Shown piece after piece: positions 40,256-50,593 of a DNA stretch of 64,000 nt (position 1 is its first letter; every line of letters starts with the position of its first letter). The translations under genes and the position numbers were made by a program. This DNA comes from Blasia pusilla (Eukaryota > Marchantiophyta > Marchantiopsida > Blasiales), in contig CM114274.1 in the NCBI GenBank assembly GCA_050084515.1, forward strand, positions 29,698,001-29,762,000, read 5' to 3'. A model generated the notes under the pieces. The model worked only from the letters and a program-made list of their open reading frames with translations. It did not search any database and had not been told where the DNA came from.

Positions 40256-43200
40256 ATAAACTTTATTGCAATATCAAATCCATTTGAATAGCATTTATTT
40301 GATTAAGTGAAAAAAAAATTTCGCTCTTCCCCTTTTCTTATATATGTAGATTTCATTGATTGCTTTCTAGTTGCCATGACTTTATCTACTTGCAAGATTT
40401 GTGTCAAACCAAGTATGAGTGGTACTCATTTTGATAGAGTTGCGTAGATATGGAGTTACATAGTCAAGAGCAAAAGAAGCTATTGGAGATGTTGAACCTA
40501 GTCAACTACCATTTTCCTTTTCAAATAACCTACATTGCATTATAAAAGAGATTTTTTTCTCTAAGAGCATAACTTGAATCTTTTAATGTGTATAGCATTG
40601 AAAGTGCCCAAATAGAAAAATTATATATGGTCTTGCTATGCTATGTATAGACATAGAATAGTAGAGTTTGATGCAATCACAAAAAATTACAAATAGCAAA
40701 GGATTAAAGAAATTTTCAAGAGTTATGTATGGCTCAATCAAGCTTACAAAGTTAAGCCTCAATGATCTATTTGACTGAATGTAAGTTTTCACTTACTATA
40801 ATGGAAAACTCGATAAAGCTGAGAAAGTTGTGCCTCAATAACATGCTTGATTGAACGAATGTTTCAACTGTTTGAATCTGGTACCATCTAAAAATAGAAA
40901 TAAAGAAAAATTTCTAATTATTAGATATTACAAAAGAAATTGGTCCTTACATGTTGGAAATCCTAATATGCATGCCAGCCATGAAATTGATACTAACTAT
41001 CAAAAGGTTAGGATAGAATGTAGTTTGAAATTTTCAAATTTGTTTAATTACACTAACTCTACTAGGAGTCAAAACTTGAAGTAAGGAATAAAAATAAAAT
41101 TCCTTTTAGGATAGCATATTTCAACAACATGATAGGTCAGAGTGTCATATGTCAAAATAATGGGTCACTATTTGAAATTCCAGAGAGGGTTTATCATCAC
41201 TCTCTACATTGAAATACGAGAACTAGATATCAATAGTTTCTATCACTCTTCACATTTTTAATTGAAAATAAAACAATCAATAAAAAAATAGTATGCACAT
41301 GAAGTTATAAAAAAAATAGTATTTCATGTATGTATCATTAAATAAAAATTATCTGGAAAGAACTATGTAATAAATTAGTAAGTAATCTTGAAGAAATAAT
41401 ATGTCCCAAAATACCAAAATGTAACAAAAGAAGTAAAGTAAGAAAATAAATGTGCATATCACCTTCAAATAATATTAGTTAGGAAAAAGATTAATTAGGG
41501 CCCCTCTAAGTCGCACTATGGCTATGGACATACTTTTGGTTATAGAGATTTTTGTAGTTTCCAATGGTTTATTTCCTCATCGTCTCTATTTGGGATGAGA
41601 AAAAATGTGATCTCAAGAATGGGTAACTTTTTGTCTTTATTATAGTGCAGTTTTCAAATGACTTTTTTCCAACTTTCAATTAAAAAGTCATAAGGACATG
41701 TCATCCTCATGGGAAGGAGCTTCTATTTAGTTATTTTAAATTATAAGACTCTTATGGGGCTAGCGGTACATCCCATTAGTCTCCACAAAATGTTTTTCTT
41801 AGCTAAAACAAAATTAGAAATTGGTGAGAGAGAAACAAAATAATTATTAATAGACTCCAATAATACCTCTAAGTAAATTATGGTTGGATAGAGTCATTGC
41901 AGAATTTTATTTCATGGTGTAGTCATGAAAAAAACCTATGCTATAACTTGCCATTGGGGGGATAATATGGTAGAGGCACCCTTTAAATTTTTTTCCTCCT
42001 AGAGGACAAAACAAGGATCTCTTGCTTACTTAACCCACACTACAAAGCCAAATATCATCTTTATGTATAGCATGGTTATGTTGTTGATGATTTGATTGTA
42101 TAGTGATTAGCCATGGTTTAATGAAGGAGACTCATGCAAGTTTCATTGTAGTTTATCTTTTGGATCTTGATTTCTCAAATTGTTATCAATAGTTTGGAGG
42201 AACAAATTCGTGTATTTTCCTAATAAATTTTCAAGAAATATTAGGAAAGTAAATGGTTCTTGAATGTGTGTTCTTGCCGCGAGGAAAAAGTGTGGCTTTA
42301 TGTTATTTCTTTTGGAGGCATCATACAAAAAGTGATTGTTCACCATGAACTTCGTGAACGTAATCTATAACTCTTTTCTTACAATTTCTTATTTATTGAT
42401 AACACACAATTTTTAATCTATTTATGGTAACACTTGGGATATGCCCTATCAACATTAATTTTTGAAGTATTAAAACTACATTTTTTAGCATCAGAGATGC
42501 CAAATGTATTTCACTTGAAATTTTTAGATTTCAAAATAGATTTTTTTATAAGTGATACTTCTTCATCTTCCTTGAAAAAATTGAAACTTATTGTTGCCAT
42601 CCCAAAGCGGTTATATGGTTGGAACTTTTTGTGGTGTTAAAAAATTAAAATAATGAAATTTATATATATTGCATTGTAGCACCAGTGAGAGTTTTCAATT
42701 CTTTTATATATAAAGAAGTATCCAAACGGGTGCTTATCGTAATGATCACTCTCGTTTGAGTAGTTTGGAAAAATATTAATCATATATCAACATTAAAAAA
42801 TGGATTTTATGGGATATTTCTCTATAGTTGAACATCCCCTTTCTAGAAAACCTACTAAAAAATGGCAAATGAAAAAGAAATAATTCAAATACAAGAGAGG
42901 AAAAATGTTACAACAGTATTCTCATGCCTAGTCTATATAATTTGTCTCGTTTATCCCAATAAATATGTGAACAATAAAAATTCAGTCTTATTAAGAATAT
43001 ATATGCTCATAACTTATTCCCTTTGGAGTGTGCATTTATTTTCTCATGCTAATCCTTTCTTACCATCATGTTCTAGTTGACCACCGAGTTGATTACTATT
43101 CCTTCTACCTTTCCTTGTCATCCATATATCCACTCACTATTTTAATTACAATTTCATTGGATAAGGAAGATCTATACAACTCTTTCCGCTTTCAATTCTT

Positions 43201-43320
43201 CCTGATATTATATGTGAACTCTCCCTTCAAGTCTTCTTTAGAAAAAAAATGTTTCTACCTAATTTCTACTCACAACGTGTGCCCACTTTTGATTCAATGA
43301 AGTTGGTTATGAAATTTCAC
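40256..43320. other. No gene recognised; AT-rich
   Basis: About 3 kb of very AT-rich DNA with short frames only (longest about 90 residues, no family character). Unclassified old repeats are likely. Confidence 0.45.
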
Positions 43321-44850
43321 TCTCAACTCAGGGTTACTTAATTGAGTTGAGTGTTGATTGTGCATGAGGCTGGGTGTGTCATCACGAGATCATCATTAGC
43401 GTAGGTGAGCAATTGAGGAGTGTAGGAGACTATTGGTGGGTCTGAGTGCTTGTGTGTGTGAGGCAGGGTTGTAATCACGACGTTCTTCTATGGTTTTGAA
43501 GAATTGGGTAGTTCAAGTAGTGTTAGTGGATTCATACGGAGTGGAGTGAGGTATCGAGGGATTTCAAGCGAGGAACCACCTCGACTCCAATTCATGGCTA
43601 GATCTTCATCATTGGATAATGGATCTAGTCACGAGATTACAAACGGAGACCGTGTCAAGTGGAGGGAGATGGAAGACATAAGCCATTGCGGCATGCGTCG
43701 TTTCTTAGTTGTGATAGGAACCATTGATTTAGATGATTTCATTGAGGATTTCAACATATCGTGTGACTTCCAAGAGATATGAGCCCCTACGTAGTTCAAC
43801 CCTTTCATGGCGTGGAAGGGTTTGTTCCATCACTTAGAGGGTCCTTCGATGGATGACTATATGGAGTTCAGATCTTTACAATCGGTAGAGATCGATACCT
43901 AGAGGAGATATTGGACTCTTGGGTATGTGTCCACTTGTGGCCGCAAGGCATATGAGGGGATAGTGAGAGGGGAGATACCTACACCATCAACCCAGGAAAT
44001 AGATGGAGATGATAGCAATGAGACAATGAGGAAGATGAGGTGGAAGAGATCTCTAGTGCTAGAGCACCACCCAATTTCAATCCTACGTATATAGAGGAGC
44101 TCTCTTGAGAGTTGGGAAGGAGCTACCAAGGCGTGCCGACCGACAAGCTAAAGAGCCTATAGGATTTTCAATGAAGATTGGATGATAGTCTGAGAGAGGC
44201 ATTCACGCACATGTGATGATTGATTATTTCCAGATATGGAGTGAGAGAGGCATAATCAATGCAATATTGGTACGGGTTTCTAGAGCGAGAACTACAATGG
44301 AGAGTCCGAGATGCCATGTTTACACGGCAAAGCCCACATTGAAGGTGGTCTTCAAGTTGTCTAAGCGGATTGAGCTCACATGCGTGAGAAGCAGATGATG
44401 ATCACAATTTTTTCTCAAGAGTCAACGAGTCCACAATTAGGAATAGCCCAACACGAGCCCCAATGTGAACCAATACCACGGGAGTGGGCCGGTGTTCCTA
44501 AAGAGTAGGACATATATCGTGAGCCTATGAGGCAACAACCCATACCAACATATATTGCCCAACAAGGATAGGAGATGGATTGTTGGATTTATGGTGGATT
44601 CCATAGGCAGAAGGACTACCACAACATGGTAGAGAGCCGAGGGCAACTCCGATTTCTCATAAGCTACCTAGGATGGCCCCACCATAGTTATAGTGTGACC
44701 ATTTTTACCGATATGATCACACTACGCCGGAGCATGAAAACGGGATCTAAGAAGGGAGCCGCGGCTATGACAGTCACGTTCCTAGGTCGTAGGGAGAGCG
44801 GTCACTTGGGGGAGCGGGGCATTTTGAAGGGAGAGGAGCCATTATGACTT
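43320..44850 (+). mobile_element. Gypsy (methyltransferase family) fragment: leader and gag only
   Basis: Similar to the reverse complement of 38,200-36,870. The leader (tgcatgaggctgggtg to gttgtaatcacgacgttcttc) runs into gag with Ser-Gly-Val-Arg-Tyr-Arg-Gly and Asp-Leu-Asp-Asp-Phe-Ile-Glu-Asp-Phe, then in broken frames to the first zinc knuckle. In the knuckle the second and fourth Cys have become Tyr (Cys-Trp-Ile-Tyr, Lys-Asp-Tyr). Many stops and several deletions. It ends in G-rich DNA near 44,850. Confidence 0.85.
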
Positions 44851-45530
44851 CTAGAATGCGGGAGGTAGAAGGAAGGAGGTAGTGAGGGCGCGGGGCATAA
44901 GGGTACGTGCTTGAGGGCAGTACAAAGGCCGGAGAGGGAGAGCGGAAGCTAAGAGTGCCCAGGAGGTCTGGAAAAGTGCGGGAGGAGAAATTAAGGCTCC
45001 AAGGAGATGGGACACCCAGAGCTATGATGGCTCTAGGAAGCCACTTAGGGTTGGGTGAGCGCAACCGCATAGGGCGGCGCTCCTAGGGCGTTGGGGGAGC
45101 GGACTCAAGCCGAGATAGGGAGGAATGTGATTGACTAGACTATGTGGTGAGGGGCTGAACGTGGTAGGGCAATCCAACATGGTACCATCATTGACGGGGA
45201 CTAACGTGGTAAAGTCAGACGTGGTCGGTAGGGAAGACCTGGTTAGGGCACGGGCAGACATGGTAGAGACATGGGCGACATGGTAGACGGGCTGACATGG
45301 TTGGGGTCGAATGTGGTTGAGTTGAGTTACATAATGGGAGAGAGTTTTTGGGGACTTGGTGTATCACGAGCGCGGATGGGATTTACGACGGGAGTTATTA
45401 CCAGTCGATTGGAGGTTGACTCAATAGTCCTTCATCTATTGTGGGTGCGAGGGTTGTGATGGAGACACACACGCCGATGTTGATGAGAGGTTGGACGTGT
45501 TGTGTTGCGGAGGTTGCCGCACCACATAGA
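44851..45530. other. G-rich spacer between two Gypsy copies
   Basis: G/A-rich on the plus strand with repeated short phrases such as gtggt, gacatggta and ggtagagg. No gene. It may be degraded Gypsy leader or LTR, but no alignable stretch was found. Confidence 0.4.
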
Positions 45531-46044
45531 GGAGTGTGTGTTGACGGTGCCGTAGGTTGGAGGGCGTGATCAGGTTACCCATTCGACTCCCTTTTTCCGC
45601 ACTTATCTTGTGTAATTGAGAGTGTTGGGTATCAGGTAGTTGTTGGTGTTAGGTTGGTGTAGCGATGGTGACGAGTGAAGACTCCTTTCATGTGTAGCAT
45701 GCTTTGGTGGATATTCGGCGGTTTCCGAGTAGGGGTCGCATGTATGACCGGAGAGTGTCAGTAGTTTAGGTGAGTTAGTGGGAGGCTCATGGTGAGCCCG
45801 AGTGGTGAGTGTGCGTGAGGCCGGGTGAGTTGTCACGGATTACCATTAGCATAGGTAAGCTAGGGAGGAGTGTGGGAGACTCTTGGTGAGTATGACTACT
45901 TGAGCGGATGAGACAGGGTTGTCATCATGGTATTCTTCCAAGGTTTGGAAGAATGGGGTAGTATGAGTAGTGGTAGTGGAGTGACACGGAGTGGTTTTGA
46001 GGTATCAAGGGGTTTTGAGTGAGGAACCACCTTGACTCCCACCC

Positions 46045-46566
46045 GTGGTTGGATCATCATCACTAGAGAGTGGGTCTGGTGATGAGATCGCAGACGGGGA
46101 CGGTGATACATGGAGAGAGATGGACTACATGGGCCACCATGGCATGCGTTGTTTCTCGGGTGCAGAAGGCACCATAGATCTTGACGATTTCATCCAAGAG
46201 TTTGACACAAGGTGCGACTTCCAAGAGATACGGACCCCTATGCGGTTCAACCCTTTCATGGCATGGAAGGGGTTGTTCCAATACTTAGAGGGTCCGCCGA
46301 TGGGTGATTACATGGAGTTCCAATCTCTATACTCTACAGAGATTAATGCGTGGAGGGTGTATTGGGCTCCAGGGTATGTTTCTACTAGTGGTTGTGAGGC
46401 TTATGATGGGATAGTGAGAGCAGAGAGACCTACATCATTAGCCCGGGGACTAGATGGAGAGGATGGCAATGAGAGTGGTGAGGTGGCAGAGACCTCTCGT
46501 GGTAGAGGACCATCGAGGTTTAGTCCTACAGTGGAGTTCTTCCGAAAGTTGGGGAGGAGCTACTAG
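46045..46566 (+). pseudogene. Gag capsid part of the deleted Gypsy copy
   Basis: 174 residues, about three-quarters identical by eye to the gag at 38055: Asp-Leu-Asp-Asp-Phe-Ile-Gln-Glu-Phe-Asp-Thr, Phe-Asn-Pro-Phe-Met-Ala-Trp-Lys-Gly-Leu-Phe and Pro-Pro-Met-Gly-Asp-Tyr-Met-Glu-Phe. The start of the family frame is upstream and broken. A stop after Gly-Arg-Ser-Tyr ends it at 46566. Confidence 0.9.
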
Positions 46567-46761
46567 AGCATGCGAACCGACAAGGTGAAGAGTCTACAAG
46601 ATTTTCAGCGGAGATCGGATGAGAATCTGAGGGAGGGGTTCACGTGCATGCGACGATTGATTGTTGCTTCACACCGCGAAGCCCACATTGAAGGTGGTCT
46701 TCAAGTTGTCTGAGGAACTCGATAGGTCAACGAGTAGGAGTAGACCCACAGGTGCCCCAGC

Positions 46762-47904
46762 ATGCACGAGTACCACGAGAGCGGGTTGATGGGCCCAGAG
46801 AGCATAACGGGTATTGTGAGCCGATTAGGCAACGACATGTATCGACATGTGTTTCCCTGTAGGGACCAGGGTTGGATTGTTGGACGTGTGGTGGGTCACA
46901 TAGGCAAAGGGACTTCCCACAGCATGGGAGAGGGCCACACCTCGATTGCTCAAGAGCAACAGTGGATGGCCCCACCACAATTGTAGTGTGATCATTGTCA
47001 CCGAGATGGTCACACTAGGGATAGGTGTTATGATCTTCGCTAGGAGGTACATCCAGAGATAGGCAGAGGACTTGGCGGCAAGAGATTTGGTGGAGATCAA
47101 GCAGTGGATGATCGTGGTGGTAGAGTGCCATCACCAGGCACAGGAGATGGAGGACGTGCACCCGATGCAGTGCTCCTTATGCGCATTGATCAGTTGGAGC
47201 AGAGGATTGTTGCTCTGACGATGATACAGCTACATGCAGGCCTGGAGCTCAAAGTAGCTCGTGAGGATTCTACGGGGATGAGATTTATGTGTAGTGCGGC
47301 TGCTGCAATGGTGACTTGGGATGCTGTGAGAGTAACCAAGCCATCGAGAGGTGGGGTTGAGATTGACCCACACGAGGGGATTGATGGACGACAGGCCAGG
47401 GTTCCCCAGTCATTCACATTGTCGGAGGCACTTCATACACCATAGATGGTGCCTCAACGACCGGTTGTACCCATGGGTGAGGCAGGTGCGTCGACGTCAT
47501 GAGGAGTTGGAGAAACGATTCCTATGCCTGCTTGAGAGGAGCTAATGTTGACCATGTTATTGGAGGTGGCCACTAGGATGAGCAAGACTCAATTATTTTC
47601 CACCATAGAGTTGGCGACGTTGGGAGTTGGACTAGCAGGGGTGTTCCAACTGGCCGCCACATTGTGTGAGCATGTAGAGGTGACTGCCTCTTGTTCAGAG
47701 GGAGTTGAGAAGGTGGTGGACTTGCCCTCAGAGCACGTGCTCAAGACGTTCCCCACTGAGTCATGGCATGCTACCGCGGCAAAGTTGGTAGATATGCCAG
47801 TTAGGCCAGCAATAGAGCAAGCCATGATCACACCAAGTGTGGTGTTGTTGGATAACCAAGCAAGAGTTTTTTGCTTGGTTAGTCCCACACGTACGGTGTA
47901 CTAA
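46762..47904 (+). pseudogene. Gag nucleocapsid part of the deleted Gypsy copy
   Basis: Pieces at 46762-46986, 47104-47445 and 47545-47904 follow the gag at 37335-36025: a degraded first knuckle region, the Arg-Ile-Asp-Gln-Leu-Glu-Gln-Arg-Ile coiled-coil-like segment near 47190, Gly-Gly-Val-Glu-Ile-Asp-Pro, and Thr-Phe-Pro-Thr-Glu-Ser-Trp-His-Ala before the protease. Several stops and frameshifts. Confidence 0.88.
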
Positions 47905-48580
47905 ACGCAACGCGTCCTACTTGATTCAAGAGCGCAGCCCTTGATGTTAGGAAAGGCGGCATTTTTGGCGTTGGGGTTACGGAAAGGCGACATCGAGCGT
48001 TGTTCCTTTCATATACATACCTCTATTGGGGGTGTATCACCAACGCAGTACATGACTTTACAGGAGTTGGTGGTTAGACTCCAGCCAGAGCATGAGTCAG
48101 ATAGTGGGATGGTGGGCACTCGAGCGATTACAACACCGGCTGATTCATATGATGTGTTGGTAGGGAGTACAATGTTGTATCCCCTTGGGTTCATTCTGGA
48201 TTTTTGGGAGGAGACAATTTCTTATTGACCGGGGTGGCCATCAGGTGATGGACGGATGAGCCATCTAGTGGTGCAGTTTTCAAGAGGTAGTGGTGGTCGA
48301 CCACGTGAGGATACGGTGACCACGTTGGCAGCATTCACAGGTGGTGTTAGCTGATCAGGAGGGTTCGGAAAGAGGAGCATACATGCGGAGGATATTCCCG
48401 TAGCATAAAGTCCCACAAAGAGACATGCCAAGTGGGTGTGTCTTCCCATGGTGCAAAGCTTCGTTATTATTGTTGTGGACGAGCGTTGAGATGCGTGGAG
48501 CGCAGACGAGCTCGTGAGGCATGCGTGGAGCCGTGTCTATGTTTGGAGTAGGATACGCAAGTGTTAGATCTCTTCGGAGG
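47905..48580 (+). pseudogene. Protease and start of methyltransferase in the deleted Gypsy copy
   Basis: The active-site region reads Val-Leu-Leu-Asp-Ser-Arg-Ala-Gln-Pro at about 47917-47943, so the catalytic Gly has become Arg. The remainder (47941-48228) matches the other protease to Pro-Leu-Gly-Phe-Ile-Leu-Asp-Phe-Trp. The C-terminal extension is recognisable to about 48,530, after which Val-Leu-Asp-Leu-Phe-Gly-Gly opens the methyltransferase. Confidence 0.88.
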
Positions 48581-48872
48581 GATCAACACGGCGGGTTGCT
48601 GTGCAGTATGGAAGTGTTGCGAGGATGATGGCACTGATGGTGCTAGATGTGTATAGGATAGGAGATCATGTCGGGGACATATGTGTGTGCTATCTAGAGT
48701 AGAGGGACCCAAGTGCCAACTAGCGGGGCGGTTGTGGAGTCCCTTTGTATATGTGTGAGTATATTTTGTTTATGTGTGGATCTACCCGTATGTTGGGGAA
48801 GATTGGTGTTGTGTGGTGTGTAGATGTGACTAGAAATGTCGGTTTTGTAGCGATGTATATGCGCACGACAGC

Positions 48873-49408
48873 TGTCATATCTTCTTTTGACGCAGGAATA
48901 GTTCTATCGCGTCAACGACATAGAGAGTCAACGGGCTGTTCCGGTGTAACTTTGTCTCGGGATGTCGGACGAGGTTGGCATCAGGTCTGTTATGTCGAAA
49001 ACGTCGTTTATGGCGATTTCCCTATTTTGGCTTTAGTCCGTCAGGGAACCGGTGGACGGAGGTAATGGTCATTCAGTAACCCGTGCACGTTGGTTATCGT
49101 TAGGAGGGCTATTTTTGGGGGACGAGACTTTTGGCACTTCCCAAGGGTATAAGAGTGAGGAAGATGGCTTTCCCAAGCCATCTTTCTCATGTTGAGCCTT
49201 CGGAGCACCTCTCTTGCATAGACGTGTGTGGATGTGGAGGAGTTAGGATGCTAGCGTCCGAACTCCTCCACACCCACACACGTCCCACACCCTCATAATA
49301 GAGGGTGGATGTGGTTCGATATGCCGATGTAGATTCATGAGTGGAGGTTTAGGCCAGATGAGTCATTTTTACTACTCAGATTTTGTAGCGATGTGTATGC
49401 GTATGACA
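48873..49408 (+). repeat. 3' LTR of the deleted Gypsy copy
   Basis: Begins TGTCATATCTTC at 48873 and ends tatgcgtatgaca at 49408, with gtataagag at 49147 and the aagatggctt/aagccatctt stem-loop at 49161-49184. A further partial copy of the LTR tail (gatatatatgcgcacgata) ends at about 49480, and another lies upstream at 48750-48870. Confidence 0.85.
49222..49283. repeat. Strong hairpin inside the LTR
   Basis: acgtgtgtggatgtggaggagtt pairs with 49261-49283 with a single mismatch over 23 bp. The 16-nt middle (aggatgctagcgtccg) is itself nearly palindromic, so the stem can extend to about 30 bp. The corresponding segment of the 30-39 kb element (around 30290 and 39045) has the gctagc part but not the long arms, so the hairpin is specific to this copy. 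Confidence 0.85.
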
Positions 49409-49480
49409 AAGATCGGTATGGTGTGTTGAGTAGATGTGACCAACAATGTGGATTGTGCCGTGATATATATGCGCACGATA

Positions 49481-50460
49481 TATTGCTTAATACAGATTTA
49501 TGGACTTTGACTCATTCTCAATCAACTTTTTGAAGTCATGGTTTTGGGCTTATTCATTATCAAACTCCTTATTCGTGCTTTATAAGCTGTAAAATTTATG
49601 CCTACCAAATTCCTCTCATTCTCTATTTGTGGCTCTAGCCCTTCTATTTCTTATTTGCAAGCAACTAGAATCATTCCGTCTATAAATTTAATGCTACTAG
49701 CTAAGTTGCTCTCTTACTCTTTCAAGCTAAACCTTGTGCAATAAATCATTCTTTTCCTTATATATGAATGATTGCAATGCTAGGGTTGTATTCTGATTTA
49801 GGTTTTTTATGAAGTGAATTAATTTGGTGGGAATGAATAAACGTCTCTATACGGTATTAGATGTTATTTCTCAGACTTTCCTTTATCTACTTCCATGGGT
49901 GGGTATTCATTAGCATGAATGAAGACTATGAGGGTTTTTTTTCTCAAGATTTAGAGGGTTAGTACATATTTATATAGAAAGAAATTGTGAAGTCACTCCG
50001 ATGAAAATCCTAACTCATATTGGAAGGATGATTTGTATTTAATCATAGGAAAATAAATACATTGGGTAAAAAGAGGCATATATGTTAACCCCACAAAGAA
50101 TATTTTTGAATGGAAAGATCTTTGGTTAGATCTAATCTTGAGCTTTGATTAATATTATTCTTTGCCAATAATTATGAAGATTAAGTAGGCACTCACTCAA
50201 AATAATAATAATGAAAGTATTATAGTCTTTGCTTTGTCTTGACAAGTAATTGACAAAGTAGTCAATTTTTTGTGTATCTTAACAATGGCAGGAAGGGGTG
50301 TTTCTCGACTTGAAAACTTGCAATGCTTCCAAAGCAGCACATGTTATAGTGCTAGTTTAGTGAAAAAGAGCAAGCGGATGTATAATCCTTGATATAGATT
50401 TCAAAAAGAGCTTGTGGATCTATCGGTTCTAGAATGCTTCCAATGTAGCTAGAGGAAAGA
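49481..50460. other. No gene recognised; AT-rich
   Basis: Transition from Gypsy DNA into the second genic island. Only short frames. Confidence 0.4.
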
Positions 50461-50593
50461 CTAGTCGTGTGGATTTTCTTTAGATTTGAAGACTACTAAG
50501 AATGAAGTTCGAGAAGAGAGCTTTCGAGAAGAGCTCTCTTCTCGAACTTCATTTTCGACAGTCTTCAAACCCAAAGAACCTCCATATGACGAG
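50461..50593 (+). ncRNA. 133-nt foldback, candidate small-RNA precursor
   Basis: The left arm 50461-50522 and right arm 50532-50593 are reverse complements at 50 of 62 positions, with a 9-nt loop (50523-50531). The innermost 22 bp (aatgaagttcgagaagagagct, 50501-50522) pair perfectly. A mismatched patch of 6 nt follows, then another well-paired stretch of about 34 bp in which some mismatches are G-U pairs. Length, small loop and a near-perfect 20-22 nt block resemble a plant MIRNA or a young inverted duplication feeding small RNAs. Strand and expression are unknown. It could also be a small foldback transposon. Confidence 0.5.

Larger units (their letters stand above)
45530..49408 (+). mobile_element. 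Gypsy (methyltransferase family) copy with large internal deletion
   Basis: From the leader (ggttggagggcgtgatcagg at about 45,543, same as 38,480 reversed) through gag and protease it is collinear with the 30-39 kb element. At about 48,560-48,600 the methyltransferase motif I is still readable (Val-Leu-Asp-Leu-Phe-Gly-Gly-Ile-Asn). The sequence then passes directly, by about 48,650, into the region found after the PHD finger in the other copy (gatgtgtatagg..agatcatgtc). Methyltransferase remainder, RT, RNase H, integrase and PHD finger, about 4 kb, are missing. A 3' LTR follows. No 5' LTR was found. Confidence 0.9.

Noticed and set aside
42434-43300. Several short plus-strand frames (68-90 residues)
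   Set aside because: Hydrophobic, AT-driven composition, no family pattern.
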